Assembly (NCBI GenBank): GCA_003211115.1
Contig: QCTP01000009.1
Coordinates: 1-53,421 of the forward strand
DNA: 53,421 nt
Source of the DNA: Prochlorococcus sp. AG-673-M19
GTDB taxonomy: Bacteria; Cyanobacteriota; Cyanobacteriia; PCC-6307; Cyanobiaceae
Direction: 5' to 3'
Part shown: positions 38,779 to 48,821 of the stretch, piece after piece
Numbering within the stretch: position 1 is the stretch's first letter
Layout of the letters: every line of letters begins with the position of its first letter
Notes under the pieces: generated by a model
Told to the model about the DNA's origin: nothing
Database searches by the model: none
The model's input: the letters and a program-made list of their open reading frames with translations, nothing else
Position numbers and translations under genes: made by a program

Positions 38779-39096
38779 ATGCAACTATTTCTTGCAGACT
38801 GTCAATTCCCAGATATTGATAATCAAGTAAAAGCCTACCAATTATTTGTTGAAGCATGGGAAAATGGTGAAATGGCCAAAGCTGACAAGACTGATAAGTT
38901 TGAAATGCTATTCAGAGTTCATGCCCCTGGGGAAGGAAGAGTAGTCTGTTTATGTAAGGCTTATAGTGATAAAGAAATATTTGAACATTTTGCCCCTTGG
39001 AGAGCAAAATTTGGCATTCATATGGAGTTCACACCTGTAATCAGTTGTCAAAACATTGTCGATTATCATAAAGACTTATTTAAATCAATGAGCTAA
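38779..39096 (+). CDS. DUF3303-like protein
   Basis: 105 aa; LFLADCQFPD...EGRVVCLCKAYSDKEIFEHFAPW. Confidence 0.75.
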   Translation: MQLFLADCQFPDIDNQVKAYQLFVEAWENGEMAKADKTDKFEMLFRVHAPGEGRVVCLCKAYSDKEIFEHFAPWRAKFGIHMEFTPVISCQNIVDYHKDLFKSMS

Positions 39097-39121
39097 CGAT
39101 CCGTAAAATTTATTTTTTAAT

Positions 39122-39307
39122 GTGAACAAACCTTTTTCAAATCTAATTAATAAAGATAAAGATAAAAAAGTACCTTCATCTTCATCTACCAAAATTCTTG
39201 CTAAAAAAGTTAATGAGAGATCAAATATTTTGATTATATTTGGATTTATAGTTTCATTATCATCGATTTTTTTGCTGCTCTATACAATAAATAATAAATT
39301 TGGTTAA
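39122..39307 (+). CDS. small C-terminal-TM hypothetical protein
   Basis: 61 aa, probable GTG start. Confidence 0.5.
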   Translation: MNKPFSNLINKDKDKKVPSSSSTKILAKKVNERSNILIIFGFIVSLSSIFLLLYTINNKFG

Positions 39308-39374
39308 TTTGAGTAATTAATACAATTACTTAAATATCCCTAATGAATTATATTTAATAAAAATAACAAATTTA

Positions 39375-39491
39375 ATGGCTTTCAAAGAAGGTGGAATGGC
39401 TTCAGGCTTACTGATAATTGCAGTCTCAATTGTATTCGCAGCAGGATTTGGTTTTTTAGTCTTACATTTTGTACCTGGCACACCTTTTTAA
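39375..39491 (+). CDS. small membrane protein (38 aa)
   Basis: Manual translation MAFKEGGMASGLLIIAVSIVFAAGFGFLVLHFVPGTPF; not in ORF track. Confidence 0.65.
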   Translation: MAFKEGGMASGLLIIAVSIVFAAGFGFLVLHFVPGTPF

Positions 39492-39513
39492 TAAAGATAT
39501 AAAATATTAAAAA

Positions 39514-39783
39514 TTATATATTTACTGGCTCAAGATCTTGGACGTTTCCATTGTCTACATTAGTCTTATTTTTTACTCTATATGCATAAATTAGTGATCC
39601 AACTGCAATTGTGGTGGAAGCCAATATTCCTGAAATTAGAATCAAAGCAAAAAGACCTCCTATTAAACCACCCTTTAATCTAAGTAAATTTGACTTTATA
39701 AGGAGAATCAACAAAAAGAATGTGGTAGCTTTAAGGGAACTAATCTTAATAAATGCTAAGGGGGCAAATGGACTTAGTAACAT
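39514..39783 (-). CDS. hypothetical membrane protein
   Basis: 89 aa with two hydrophobic segments; start uncertain. Confidence 0.55.
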   Translation of the reverse strand: MLLSPFAPLAFIKISSLKATTFFLLILLIKSNLLRLKGGLIGGLFALILISGILASTTIAVGSLIYAYRVKNKTNVDNGNVQDLEPVNI

Positions 39784-39850
39784 TAGATTTAATTTAATTT
39801 AATTTTATATATGCCTTAACTTTAAAAAAAAATTATTAAAACTGTTTAAT

Positions 39851-39880
39851 TAAAAAAAAAAGACTCATAAAGAGTCTTTT
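39851..39880 (-). terminator. intrinsic terminator of the minus-strand gene 39910-40047
   Basis: Minus strand AAAAGACTC-TTTAT-GAGTCTTTT continuing into poly-T; stem also read on + strand. Confidence 0.8.
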
Positions 39881-39909
39881 AAAAATGAAATTTAATAATA
39901 AATAATGGT

Positions 39910-40047
39910 TTATTCGTCAGTATCAAATTTGCTAAGATTTGGTCCTGCAACTAAACCAACTAGTCCAAAAAGTACTAAGGAACCAATCCCAACGCCTGCA
40001 GCCCAAGGATTAAAACCGCCTATGGCGAATGAAGCTAATAAATTCAT
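39910..40047 (-). CDS. small membrane protein, ASFAIGGF family (45 aa)
   Basis: Manual translation MNLLASFAIGGFNPWAAGVGIGSLVLFGLVGLVAGPNLSKFDTDE; own terminator downstream. Confidence 0.75.
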   Translation of the reverse strand: MNLLASFAIGGFNPWAAGVGIGSLVLFGLVGLVAGPNLSKFDTDE

Positions 40048-40249
40048 GAATTTTAAATACATTTATCTCGGAGATAGCATACAGAATTATTGAGGTAAAT
40101 ATACCCAAATTGAGACATTTCTTTGTAATTAAAGCAAATTCGATCAAAGGATAGATTTTTAATACTAAATTTAATTAATTCTTGAAAAGAATTGCTTTCA
40201 ACTATATTTATAAATAACAATTCATTTTTTTTTCATTTAAAATAATTTC

Positions 40250-40630
40250 ATGAAAAAAGAATTAACATTTATATATGATGGTGAATGTCCTTTTTGTAAT
40301 CACTTTGCGGAACTACTGGAACTTAAGAGTAAGATAAAAAACATTTCAATTTTAGATGCCAGAAAAAATCATATCATTACAAACTCTCTTCTAAAAAAAG
40401 GATATGACATAGATAAAGGAGCGATTCTTCTGAAAGGTGATGACATCTTTCATGGATCTGAAGCAATAAATACTATATGTAATGAAATTAATAATCCATC
40501 TGGAAGACTTTTAAAACTTTTGTCAAATATCTTTAAATCAAACAAAAGGACAAAACTATTGTTTCCCTTCCTTGTTAGAGCTAGAAGATTTGCCTTAATC
40601 TCAAAAGGTGTATCAACATCTTTAGTTTAA
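40250..40630 (+). CDS. DCC family (DUF393) thiol-disulfide oxidoreductase-like protein
   Basis: FIYDGECPFCNHF motif. Confidence 0.88.
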   Translation: MKKELTFIYDGECPFCNHFAELLELKSKIKNISILDARKNHIITNSLLKKGYDIDKGAILLKGDDIFHGSEAINTICNEINNPSGRLLKLLSNIFKSNKRTKLLFPFLVRARRFALISKGVSTSLV

Positions 40631-40739
40631 AAATTTAAATTCTACCAAACTGATAAATGACATAGTTATAAGCTTATTAATGAAAAAAAGATAATTTAAT
40701 ATTTATTAGCTAGAACATAGGAATAATATCTATACAATA

Positions 40740-40925
40740 ATGATAGAAAACTTCAATCCATTTATTTCTTTAGGAGGTAAAGATCAGAAAGTAAATCATA
40801 TGGCAGAAGCGGCACTAGAAATCAATTTAACATGCAATGATTTAAAAAAAGATCTAGATCTAACTGATGGAGATGTAATTGACATGTTGCAATTAGTAAT
40901 GGATGGCTTCAAAAATAGAAATTAA
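40740..40925 (+). CDS. small hypothetical protein
   Basis: 61 aa soluble acidic ORF. Confidence 0.6.
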   Translation: MIENFNPFISLGGKDQKVNHMAEAALEINLTCNDLKKDLDLTDGDVIDMLQLVMDGFKNRN

Positions 40926-40970
40926 ATAAATAATTTTTTTAAAACATTTAGTTTTTTTAAATTTTTTTTA

Positions 40971-41279
40971 ATGAAAAGTTTTCAAATTGAATTTTCAAAA
41001 TATGAGTCTGTAAACTCTTTATGGTCTGAATTGATTGAACACCACGGATTTGAAAGAGCTAGAAAGATTGTTTCTCAAGCTATAGATTTACAAAAAATGA
41101 ATGGTAATAAAAATGTGACCATACCTATTATATTTTCTGGAACTGGAGGCTTAGCTTTAATTCCAATTCAATCATTTAAAGAGGAGAGATTTAATAGCAA
41201 TTCAAAAGATAATCAAGTACTTATATTTAATCTCAAAAAGAAATCATTTCAAATTTTAACTGAAGCTCAACATTCTTGA
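40971..41279 (+). CDS. hypothetical protein
   Basis: 102 aa ORF. Confidence 0.65.
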   Translation: MKSFQIEFSKYESVNSLWSELIEHHGFERARKIVSQAIDLQKMNGNKNVTIPIIFSGTGGLALIPIQSFKEERFNSNSKDNQVLIFNLKKKSFQILTEAQHS

Positions 41280-41416
41280 TTAATTTTTTTTTAAATTTAA
41301 TCAAGAAATTTAGATATAAATATCAAAGATCTAGTGCTATATATAAAATTCTTGAAAGTTTATATTCTCAATTTTTATTAATTTAATTTATAGTAATTTA
41401 AGGTATATATTAAATA

Positions 41417-42133
41417 ATGGCTTTTGAGGCTACATATCTTGGATCAAATGGTTGGTTAATCAAATTCCATAAAACAAACTTAATAATAGATCCTTGGCTT
41501 ACTGGTGATTTAGTATTCCCTCCAGGCGAATGGTTTTTCAAAGGTACATTAGATAACGAAATTTTAATTAAAGATGAAGTTAATTTAATTCTCTTAACAC
41601 AAGCTTTACCTGATCATTGCCATATTCCGTCATTAAAAAAATTTAAAAAAAACATAGATATTATTTGTCCAAATAGCGCAAAAGGAATTCTTGAAAAATC
41701 TGGTTTTACATCAATTAAAGTTCTTAAACCCTCAGAAAAAATTAATCAATATGGTTTAGAAATTGAAGCTACTGCTGGCGCTCCAGTACCACAAATAGAA
41801 AATGGATATATCGTAAAGGACTTTGAAGGGAGAGGTTTTTATATAGAGCCTCATGGATATATTGATGAAAACTTGAAATCCCAAGAAATAGATGCTGTAA
41901 TAACTCCAACAATAAACCTTGAATTACCTTTATTTGGACCATTTGTAAAGGGTGCGGATGTCCTTCCAAAATTATTAAACACTTTTAATCCAAAATATAT
42001 ACTTTCTAGTACAGCAGGAGGAGAAGCTAAATATACTGGACTTTTAAACAAATTTATATCTGTACAAGAATATAAAGAAGAAATAAAATGCAACCTAGTA
42101 AACTTAAAAAGTATGGATTCGGTAAAGATATAA
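41417..42133 (+). CDS. MBL-fold metallo-hydrolase-like protein
   Basis: ATYLGSNGWLIKFHKTNLIIDPWL and LTQALPDHCHIPSL. Confidence 0.8.
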   Translation: MAFEATYLGSNGWLIKFHKTNLIIDPWLTGDLVFPPGEWFFKGTLDNEILIKDEVNLILLTQALPDHCHIPSLKKFKKNIDIICPNSAKGILEKSGFTSIKVLKPSEKINQYGLEIEATAGAPVPQIENGYIVKDFEGRGFYIEPHGYIDENLKSQEIDAVITPTINLELPLFGPFVKGADVLPKLLNTFNPKYILSSTAGGEAKYTGLLNKFISVQEYKEEIKCNLVNLKSMDSVKI

Positions 42134-42221
42134 AAGAAACTTTATTTAAAAAATATTTATAAATTTAAAGATCATACAAACAATATTAATTAAAATAAAA
42201 AAAAAGGGGTTAAAAGTTAAT

Positions 42222-42569
42222 TTGATATTCTTTTCAACAATTCTTCTATTGGTTTTAAACACAAACTATTTGTGTGAGAACATAAATCTCAACTTGGTTA
42301 TTAGAAATAATATTAATGGAGATTTTTCAATAGTTAAAACTATTTCAGAAATTGAACCAGGAGCATTTATAAATATAGATTGGGACGGGAAAAAGCTTAT
42401 GCTTCCATATTCCCTAAGAAAGGATTATGTATCATTTACTGACAAAAAATGGGATTGGAGATACGAAATTAATAAGGATAATTTAGTTAATGATAAAAAT
42501 CCAACATTATACGAGTTACTACCTTCCGGAGTAATTAAGGAACATATATGTCAAATAGGACAATCTTAA
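42222..42569 (+). CDS. secreted hypothetical protein
   Basis: 115 aa, hydrophobic N-terminus. Confidence 0.65.
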   Translation: MIFFSTILLLVLNTNYLCENINLNLVIRNNINGDFSIVKTISEIEPGAFINIDWDGKKLMLPYSLRKDYVSFTDKKWDWRYEINKDNLVNDKNPTLYELLPSGVIKEHICQIGQS

Positions 42570-42635
42570 TTAATTTCAAATTATTATACAAATTGATAGT
42601 CTTTAATAAATTATTCTTTTCCTAAATTTTTAAAA

Positions 42636-45245
42636 ATGATAAATGTTTCAGATAATAGGAATACAAAGGAATATACAAAATTAGATGATTATATATTATT
42701 TGATTATGAAATTCCTAATATTTTTTTAGATTTTATAATTGAAGATAAGAAAGTAATTGTTAAAACAGAACTTAAATTAATTAAAAAAAAAATTAATACT
42801 AATACTCTTATCCTTGATGGGATAGACATATTTGTTGAAAAAATATATTTAGATGAATCTCTATTAGAAGAGAAATACTATTCAATACAAAATAAGAGTT
42901 TATTAATTAAATCCATTGTCAATGAAACGTTTACGATAAAGATTGAGGGAACAATAAAACCAAAGGATAATTTTTCACTTTTAGGAATGTATGAAAGTAA
43001 TGGAATTATTACTACTCAATGTGAAGCTGAAGGCTTTAGAAGAATTAGTTACCACTCTGACAGACCTGATGTTTTGAGTAAATATAAAGTAAGGATTGAG
43101 GCAAATAAGGATGAATACCCAGTATTACTATCAAATGGAAATCTAATTTATAAAAATGACCTTAACAACAACAGGCATGAAGTGATATGGGAAGATCCAT
43201 ATCCTAAGCCCTCATATCTTTTTGCTTTAGTTGCGGGGAAACTGAATTGCATCAAAGATTACTTCATTACTAAATCTAATAAAAAAGTAGAAATAAATAT
43301 ATATGTAGAAAAAGGTGATGAAAAATATGTAAATCATTCAATCAATTCATTAAAGAAATCAATGAAATGGGACGAAGAAAAATATAATCTCGAATACGAT
43401 TTATCATTATTTAATATTGTCGCAATAAGACATTTTAATATGGGCGCGATGGAAAATAAAAGTCTCAATATATTCAACTCTAAATTAATACTTGCAAATT
43501 CAGAAACTACTACTGACGAAGAATTAGAAAGAATAGAAGGTGTAATAGCACATGAATACTTTCATAATTGGACGGGCAATAGAATCACCTGTAGAGATTG
43601 GTTTCAATTATCATTAAAAGAGGGTTTAACAGTATTTAGAGATCAAGAATTTACAGCAGATCTTCATAATCGCTCAATAAAAAGACTTGAGGATGCTAAA
43701 TACCTTAGAAAATCACAGTTTAGAGAAGACGCTGGCCCAACATCACATTCTGTGAGACCTGAAACATATTTAGAGATAGACAATTTTTATACAACAACAA
43801 TCTACGAAAAGGGAGCCGAAATAATAAGGATGCTTAAAACATTAGTGAAAGAGGACAACTTTAATATTGGTTTTACAAATTTTATTACCGATTATGATGG
43901 TAAAGCAGCAACTATTGATCAATTTGTTGAAAAGATTCTAGAGAATAATAAAGAAATAAATATTGAGAAATTTAAAATTTGGTATAAACAAAATGGTACG
44001 CCCTTACTTAAGTTTAAAAGAGAATGGGATAAAGAGAAAAAAGTCCTTAAAATTAAAGTCTCTCAAGATAATCCAAATAAAAAAACACTTTATAATAACT
44101 TACCTCTAATTATTCCAATTAATATTGCAATATATTTAAGCAGTCATGAAAAAATAAATAAGACTTTTATCTTAAAAGAAAAAGAAAGAGAATTCATTCT
44201 AGAAAACATACAGACCAATTTTGATTACCCAATAATTACATATTTTCGTGAATTCTCGGCGCCTATTAAATGGGAAACAGATACTACATTTGATGAGAAA
44301 TTATTAATACTACAGTTAGAAACAGATTGTTTCACTATTTATGACACGATAAAAGGTATCTACAAGGAAATAATTTGTAATAGAGTATATGAAAAAGCAG
44401 ATTTAAACATTGAAAAAAAATTAATCATAACCTTAAAATCCATAATTATTAATAATAAAGCTATAAATTTATCTCTCTTATCTGAAATACTTAGTATTCC
44501 AAATTTTTCTGAAATAGAATCAGAAATTAAAAATATAGATCCATTAAAAATATATAAAACTATTGATGAATTAAATTATTTATTTGGTACTCAATTGCAA
44601 GAAGTATTGCTGAATAAGCTTAATGAAATTGATAAAAATTTAACTAAAAAATGGCCAGAAGGAAAAGATGAAAGAAAGCTAATCGAAACAATATGGAAGT
44701 TACTTTTACATAGTAAATATGAAAAAATTAAATCTACAATAATAAATTATGTAAATAGCAATTCAATGACTCTTTCAAAAGCTGCATTAAATGTATTCAC
44801 TAGAATTAATTGTCCGGAAAGAGAATTAATTTCCAATATGTTTTTTAAAAAATGGAAAAACAATCGGGTAGTATTAGACAATTGGTTCTTTTTTAAAGCC
44901 TCTATAGAGGAAGATAAAAATCAAAAAAGTATTGAAGATTTATTTAATAACGAATACTTTGATAGCAAATCACCAAATACTTTAAGATCTGTATTAAATG
45001 CTTACGTAACAAGAAATTCTTTATTCCACTCTATAGATGGATCTGGATATAAATTTGTAGCTAATAAAATCATAGAATTTGACAAATCAAATCCAATAGT
45101 TATTTCAAGGTTTTTAAAGATATTTAGTACTTTTAAGCAATATGAAGAACCTTATAGAAATAATATATTTAAAGTGCTTAAATTCATAAATGATAATGAG
45201 CTTTCACTTAATACAAGAGAAGTTATAGATGCGATTTTAAATTAA
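42636..45245 (+). CDS. pepN: aminopeptidase N (M1)
   Basis: GAMENKSLNIF, VIAHEYFHNWTGNRITCRDWFQLSLKEGLTVFRDQEF. Confidence 0.98.
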   Translation: MINVSDNRNTKEYTKLDDYILFDYEIPNIFLDFIIEDKKVIVKTELKLIKKKINTNTLILDGIDIFVEKIYLDESLLEEKYYSIQNKSLLIKSIVNETFTIKIEGTIKPKDNFSLLGMYESNGIITTQCEAEGFRRISYHSDRPDVLSKYKVRIEANKDEYPVLLSNGNLIYKNDLNNNRHEVIWEDPYPKPSYLFALVAGKLNCIKDYFITKSNKKVEINIYVEKGDEKYVNHSINSLKKSMKWDEEKYNLEYDLSLFNIVAIRHFNMGAMENKSLNIFNSKLILANSETTTDEELERIEGVIAHEYFHNWTGNRITCRDWFQLSLKEGLTVFRDQEFTADLHNRSIKRLEDAKYLRKSQFREDAGPTSHSVRPETYLEIDNFYTTTIYEKGAEIIRMLKTLVKEDNFNIGFTNFITDYDGKAATIDQFVEKILENNKEINIEKFKIWYKQNGTPLLKFKREWDKEKKVLKIKVSQDNPNKKTLYNNLPLIIPINIAIYLSSHEKINKTFILKEKEREFILENIQTNFDYPIITYFREFSAPIKWETDTTFDEKLLILQLETDCFTIYDTIKGIYKEIICNRVYEKADLNIEKKLIITLKSIIINNKAINLSLLSEILSIPNFSEIESEIKNIDPLKIYKTIDELNYLFGTQLQEVLLNKLNEIDKNLTKKWPEGKDERKLIETIWKLLLHSKYEKIKSTIINYVNSNSMTLSKAALNVFTRINCPERELISNMFFKKWKNNRVVLDNWFFFKASIEEDKNQKSIEDLFNNEYFDSKSPNTLRSVLNAYVTRNSLFHSIDGSGYKFVANKIIEFDKSNPIVISRFLKIFSTFKQYEEPYRNNIFKVLKFINDNELSLNTREVIDAILN

Positions 45246-45253
45246 TAATTATT

Positions 45254-45484
45254 TTATTGAAATATACTGATAAAAAGTATTATTAAGACAATTATAAAAA
45301 TATATAATCTTTTCTTAGACATTAATACTCTTAAAATATTTTTTTTATTGTCCTTATAATCTTTATCCCATTTACTTTTAACGTAATTATTAGTTACAAA
45401 TTTATTAGGTCTTCCACAATAGAGGCAAGTTGGTGCCGTTATTGAGATTAAATTTTTACATTGAGGGCATTTTTTAGTCTTCAT
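45254..45484 (-). CDS. zinc-ribbon protein with C-terminal TM
   Basis: CPQCKNLISITAPTCLYCGRP. Confidence 0.75.
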   Translation of the reverse strand: MKTKKCPQCKNLISITAPTCLYCGRPNKFVTNNYVKSKWDKDYKDNKKNILRVLMSKKRLYIFIIVLIILFISIFQ

Positions 45485-45665
45485 AATTACTCTATTTTTA
45501 CAAATTTACAAATTTAAATTTTAATTAATAAATAAATTAAAAGTATATTTTAAAGATTATTTATAAAGAAAATTTACTTCTAAATAATTAAATTAAGTTT
45601 CAAAAAAATAATCTATTAAAACTAATTAATAATGTGGAATATAATAAATTAATTTTTAATTTTAC

Positions 45666-45827
45666 ATGTTTGCAATTGCATTAGGATTGAGTCCTATAGA
45701 AACAATCACAATAGGAATATCAGCTACAATTTTTATTGCAGCTTTCACTTGGGTATCAATTAAAGGTGATCTTAGAGAACTTGCAAACGAACTTATAGAT
45801 GATAATAATCAGAAAGAGGAAAATTAA
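45666..45827 (+). CDS. small membrane protein (53 aa)
   Basis: Manual translation MFAIALGLSPIETITIGISATIFIAAFTWVSIKGDLRELANELIDDNNQKEEN. Confidence 0.65.
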   Translation: MFAIALGLSPIETITIGISATIFIAAFTWVSIKGDLRELANELIDDNNQKEEN

Positions 45828-45846
45828 TTTTTATCATTAAAATAAA

Positions 45847-46044
45847 CTATTTATGTAAACGTGGATAATCAATGATATGTCTTATTTCCTTAAGAGATCC
45901 TCCATAAATACTATTACCATCTAAATTGACTCCTTTCCACTTTTCTTTTTGATTATAACTAGTATTTCTATAAGAATTTTTGAAAAAAGAATGATTATCA
46001 TCCCATGTCAATGTTATATCCCAACCTTTATAATTTTCTATCAT
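45847..46044 (-). CDS. small hypothetical protein
   Basis: 65 aa, W/Y-rich (YKGWDITLTWDDN). Confidence 0.65.
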   Translation of the reverse strand: MIENYKGWDITLTWDDNHSFFKNSYRNTSYNQKEKWKGVNLDGNSIYGGSLKEIRHIIDYPRLHK

Positions 46045-46143
46045 AGGAAAAACAATAATACTTTTAAATAGTACCTACAAAATTACGAAACAAAAACAAA
46101 GGAAATAAGTAGTTTTTTCATAACATTAATTTAATATTTTATA

Positions 46144-47316
46144 TTAGGAAATAACTTGAATTCTAAGTGCTGACTTATCAGCATTTTCTCGAGCAATATT
46201 TATGTCATCATTTGAAGAAAGGACTACCCCCATTCTCCTTCCTTTTTTTGCAGTTGGTTTTCCAAATATAAGAACTTTAGTATTCTCTAGTTCTAATGAC
46301 TCGTTTAATCCAGTGTATGAGGGATTACTAAATTCTTCATGTGAAAGTATTACTCTGCTAGCTGATGGTTTTAATAGTGATATTTTTGGAATTGGTAAAT
46401 TTAAAAATGCCCTTAAATGTAATTCAAACTCATTTAAGTTTTGACTGACTAAAGTAACCATACCTGTGTCATGTGGTCTGGGAGATAATTCTGAAAATAT
46501 AATTTGATTTTCCTTAACAAAAAATTCAACCCCATAGATACCTGCACCATTTAAATTATTTAATATTAGATTTGTCATATTTCTAGCATCATCAATCAAG
46601 AATTGATCCAACTCCATAGGTTGCCAACTACATTGATAATCTCCCTTAAATTGTTCATGACCAATAGGCTCGCAAAAAACATTTTCTCCATTCTCTTTTC
46701 TTACTGTTAAGAGAGTAAATTCATAATCAAAGGCTATAAATTCCTCCAGAATTACTCCAACAACTTTCCCTCTTGAATTTACCAAAGCTTGATTCCATGC
46801 TTCTAAAAGATCTTCTTTACCTTTAACTAAGCTTTGTCCCTTACCTGAAGAACTCATTAGAGGCTTAAGCAAAAGGGGAAAGCCAATTTCAAATGATTTT
46901 TTTTCAAGATCTTCATACTCAAAAACGTAATTAAATTTTGCAGTTTTTATTTTTAATACATTTGATGCTAAATTTCTAATTTTATCTCTATTCATCGTTA
47001 TTTCGACAGTTCTAGCATTTGGTACGATTTTTATACCTTCTTTTTCAAGTTCTTTTAAAGATTCAATTGATAGAGCCTCTATTTCTGGGACTACAAAATC
47101 TGGATTGAGTTCTTTTATTGTTTTAGATAGTATTTCTTTATTACTCATATCAATTACAAAAGAATGATCAGCAACTTGCATTGCAGGTGCATTATCGTAT
47201 TTATCAATAGCAATTACTTCTAGTCCTAATCTTTTAGCTTCAATAACTAGCTCTTTTCCAAGTTCGCCACTACCAAGTAATAATATTCTCTTATGTCTAA
47301 ATTTAAAACTATTCAT
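46144..47316 (-). CDS. purT: phosphoribosylglycinamide formyltransferase 2
   Basis: LLLGSGELGKELVIEAKRLG, PLMSSSGKGQS, ELSPRPHDTGMVTL. Confidence 0.97.
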   Translation of the reverse strand: MNSFKFRHKRILLLGSGELGKELVIEAKRLGLEVIAIDKYDNAPAMQVADHSFVIDMSNKEILSKTIKELNPDFVVPEIEALSIESLKELEKEGIKIVPNARTVEITMNRDKIRNLASNVLKIKTAKFNYVFEYEDLEKKSFEIGFPLLLKPLMSSSGKGQSLVKGKEDLLEAWNQALVNSRGKVVGVILEEFIAFDYEFTLLTVRKENGENVFCEPIGHEQFKGDYQCSWQPMELDQFLIDDARNMTNLILNNLNGAGIYGVEFFVKENQIIFSELSPRPHDTGMVTLVSQNLNEFELHLRAFLNLPIPKISLLKPSASRVILSHEEFSNPSYTGLNESLELENTKVLIFGKPTAKKGRRMGVVLSSNDDINIARENADKSALRIQVIS

Positions 47317-47333
47317 AATTGAATAACTATATT

Positions 47334-47576
47334 CTATTTACCTTCATCAGAAAGTTTTTTGGTAAGTTTATCTTCACTTTTAGAAGCTTTTATCCCAGAC
47401 AAAAATAATTTATTTCCAAACCAATTGTTTTGCTTCATTCCTCTTGTAATTGATGTTGAAATAGCCCCAAGAAAGAAAAATCCCATCAATACCCATATTA
47501 TTCTTTCTACTGCTATTGAAGGGGAGAAAGCTTGACCTGATTGAATAATTTCAGTAAGAGGGTCTAAAGGATCCAA
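47334..47576 (-). CDS. conserved hypothetical membrane protein
   Basis: 80 aa with one TM segment. Confidence 0.65.
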   Translation of the reverse strand: MDPLDPLTEIIQSGQAFSPSIAVERIIWVLMGFFFLGAISTSITRGMKQNNWFGNKLFLSGIKASKSEDKLTKKLSDEGK

Positions 47577-47679
47577 ATTTATTGTTGCTAGATTTATATC
47601 AATTATATAATATAAAAAAAAATTAACTAAAACTCAAAAATAAAAATAATATCCAAAAAAACACAGAAACATTTATTCA

Positions 47680-48192
47680 ATGCTATCTTCAATAAATAAA
47701 TTTAATTTAAAGATGTTAGTTGATGTTCAAAATACAATTGTTAAATCGGCTGAGGGGAAGGCAAAAAAACTTGGAGAATATTCAAATAATGTAATACTAG
47801 TGGTAAATGTTGCAAGTTACTGCGGCAATACTGCGCAATATGAAGATCTTCAAAAGCTACATAACATTTATTCAAAAAAAGGTTTAAGAATTCTTGCTTT
47901 CCCTTGTAATGATTTTGGTAATCAGGAACCTGATTCTCTTTCTGAGATTAAGAATTTTTGTTCAACAAAATACGGAGTTGAATTCGAAATTATGGAAAAA
48001 GTTCATGCTAAAGGCAAAACTACAGAGCCTTATACAACCCTAAATAAAACAGAACCTAAAGGTGATGTTGAATGGAATTTTGAGAAATTCCTAATTGGTA
48101 AAGATAGTAATGTAATAGCTAGATTTAAACCTAATGTTAAACCATTTGACGATAATTTAATAGCTGCTATTGAAGTCGCATTAGATTCCTAA
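47680..48192 (+). CDS. glutathione peroxidase
   Basis: NVASYCGNTAQYEDLQ, LAFPCNDFGNQEP, VEWNFEKFLI; Cys rather than Sec. Confidence 0.95.
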   Translation: MLSSINKFNLKMLVDVQNTIVKSAEGKAKKLGEYSNNVILVVNVASYCGNTAQYEDLQKLHNIYSKKGLRILAFPCNDFGNQEPDSLSEIKNFCSTKYGVEFEIMEKVHAKGKTTEPYTTLNKTEPKGDVEWNFEKFLIGKDSNVIARFKPNVKPFDDNLIAAIEVALDS

Positions 48193-48296
48193 TATATATA
48201 ATTTTTATTTTCAAAAAAGATATATTTATTTGATCTTGTCAATCTAAAAAAATGAATAAAATCTAATTATTTAAGATTCTTAAATACATACAGATA

Positions 48297-48776
48297 TTAT
48301 TTATCTTTTTTTACCTTTTCCTTTTTATTTATTTTTGCTTTAGATTCTTGTTCATTTAAGTCTGCTTTTATCGTTTCTTCTTTAACTTCAATTACTTCTG
48401 GTTCCTCTGACTTTACATCTTCTTTAATTTCAATTACTTCTGAATCCTCTGACTTTGCATCTTCTTTAATTTCTATTACTTCTGGTTCCTCTGACTTTAC
48501 ATCTTCTTTAATTTCTATTACTTCTAGTTCCTCTGACTTTACATCTTTTTTAATTTCTATTACTTCTGGTTCCTCTGACTTTACATCTTCTTTAATTTCA
48601 ATTACTTCTGATTCCTCTGACTTTGCTTGTATTGCTTCTTCTTTACTAAGAAGAAACTTCAAAAATCTTTCAAATAATAACCAGCCTTTTTCTATTCTTT
48701 TTGGACCTAAAATAGAAAGAATTATAACTGAAATTAAAAAAATTTCTGGAGAATTCAAACCTAAAAATTTCATCAA
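48297..48776 (-). CDS. TatA/B-like protein with repetitive acidic tail
   Basis: N-terminal TM then ILGPKRIEKGW...FLKFL, followed by six 14-aa repeats. Confidence 0.75.
   Translation of the reverse strand: MMKFLGLNSPEIFLISVIILSILGPKRIEKGWLLFERFLKFLLSKEEAIQAKSEESEVIEIKEDVKSEEPEVIEIKKDVKSEELEVIEIKEDVKSEEPEVIEIKEDAKSEDSEVIEIKEDVKSEEPEVIEVKEETIKADLNEQESKAKINKKEKVKKDK
48372..48623 (-). repeat. in-frame tandem repeat, six units of 42 bp
   Basis: KSEEPEVIEIKEDV units counted in the translation (residues 52-135). Confidence 0.95.
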
Positions 48777-48821
48777 ATCCTTATATTCTAAATATACTTT
48801 AGTACATAATAAAAGTTAGGG

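Noticed and set aside
39611-39802. Plus-strand 63-aa ORF
   Set aside because: Antisense to 39514-39783, which has TM segments and better composition
39905-40093. Plus-strand 62-aa ORF
   Set aside because: Antisense to ASFAIGGF copy 2, which has its own terminator and a paralogue
28560-42630. Considered as prophage or integrated genomic island
   Set aside because: No integrase, phage structural genes, att-like repeat at a tRNA, or transposase seen; contains core genes such as rpsU
48372-48623. Considered as CRISPR-like array because of the regular 42-bp period
   Set aside because: Units are contiguous, lack spacers and keep an open reading frame, so it is a protein-coding tandem repeat
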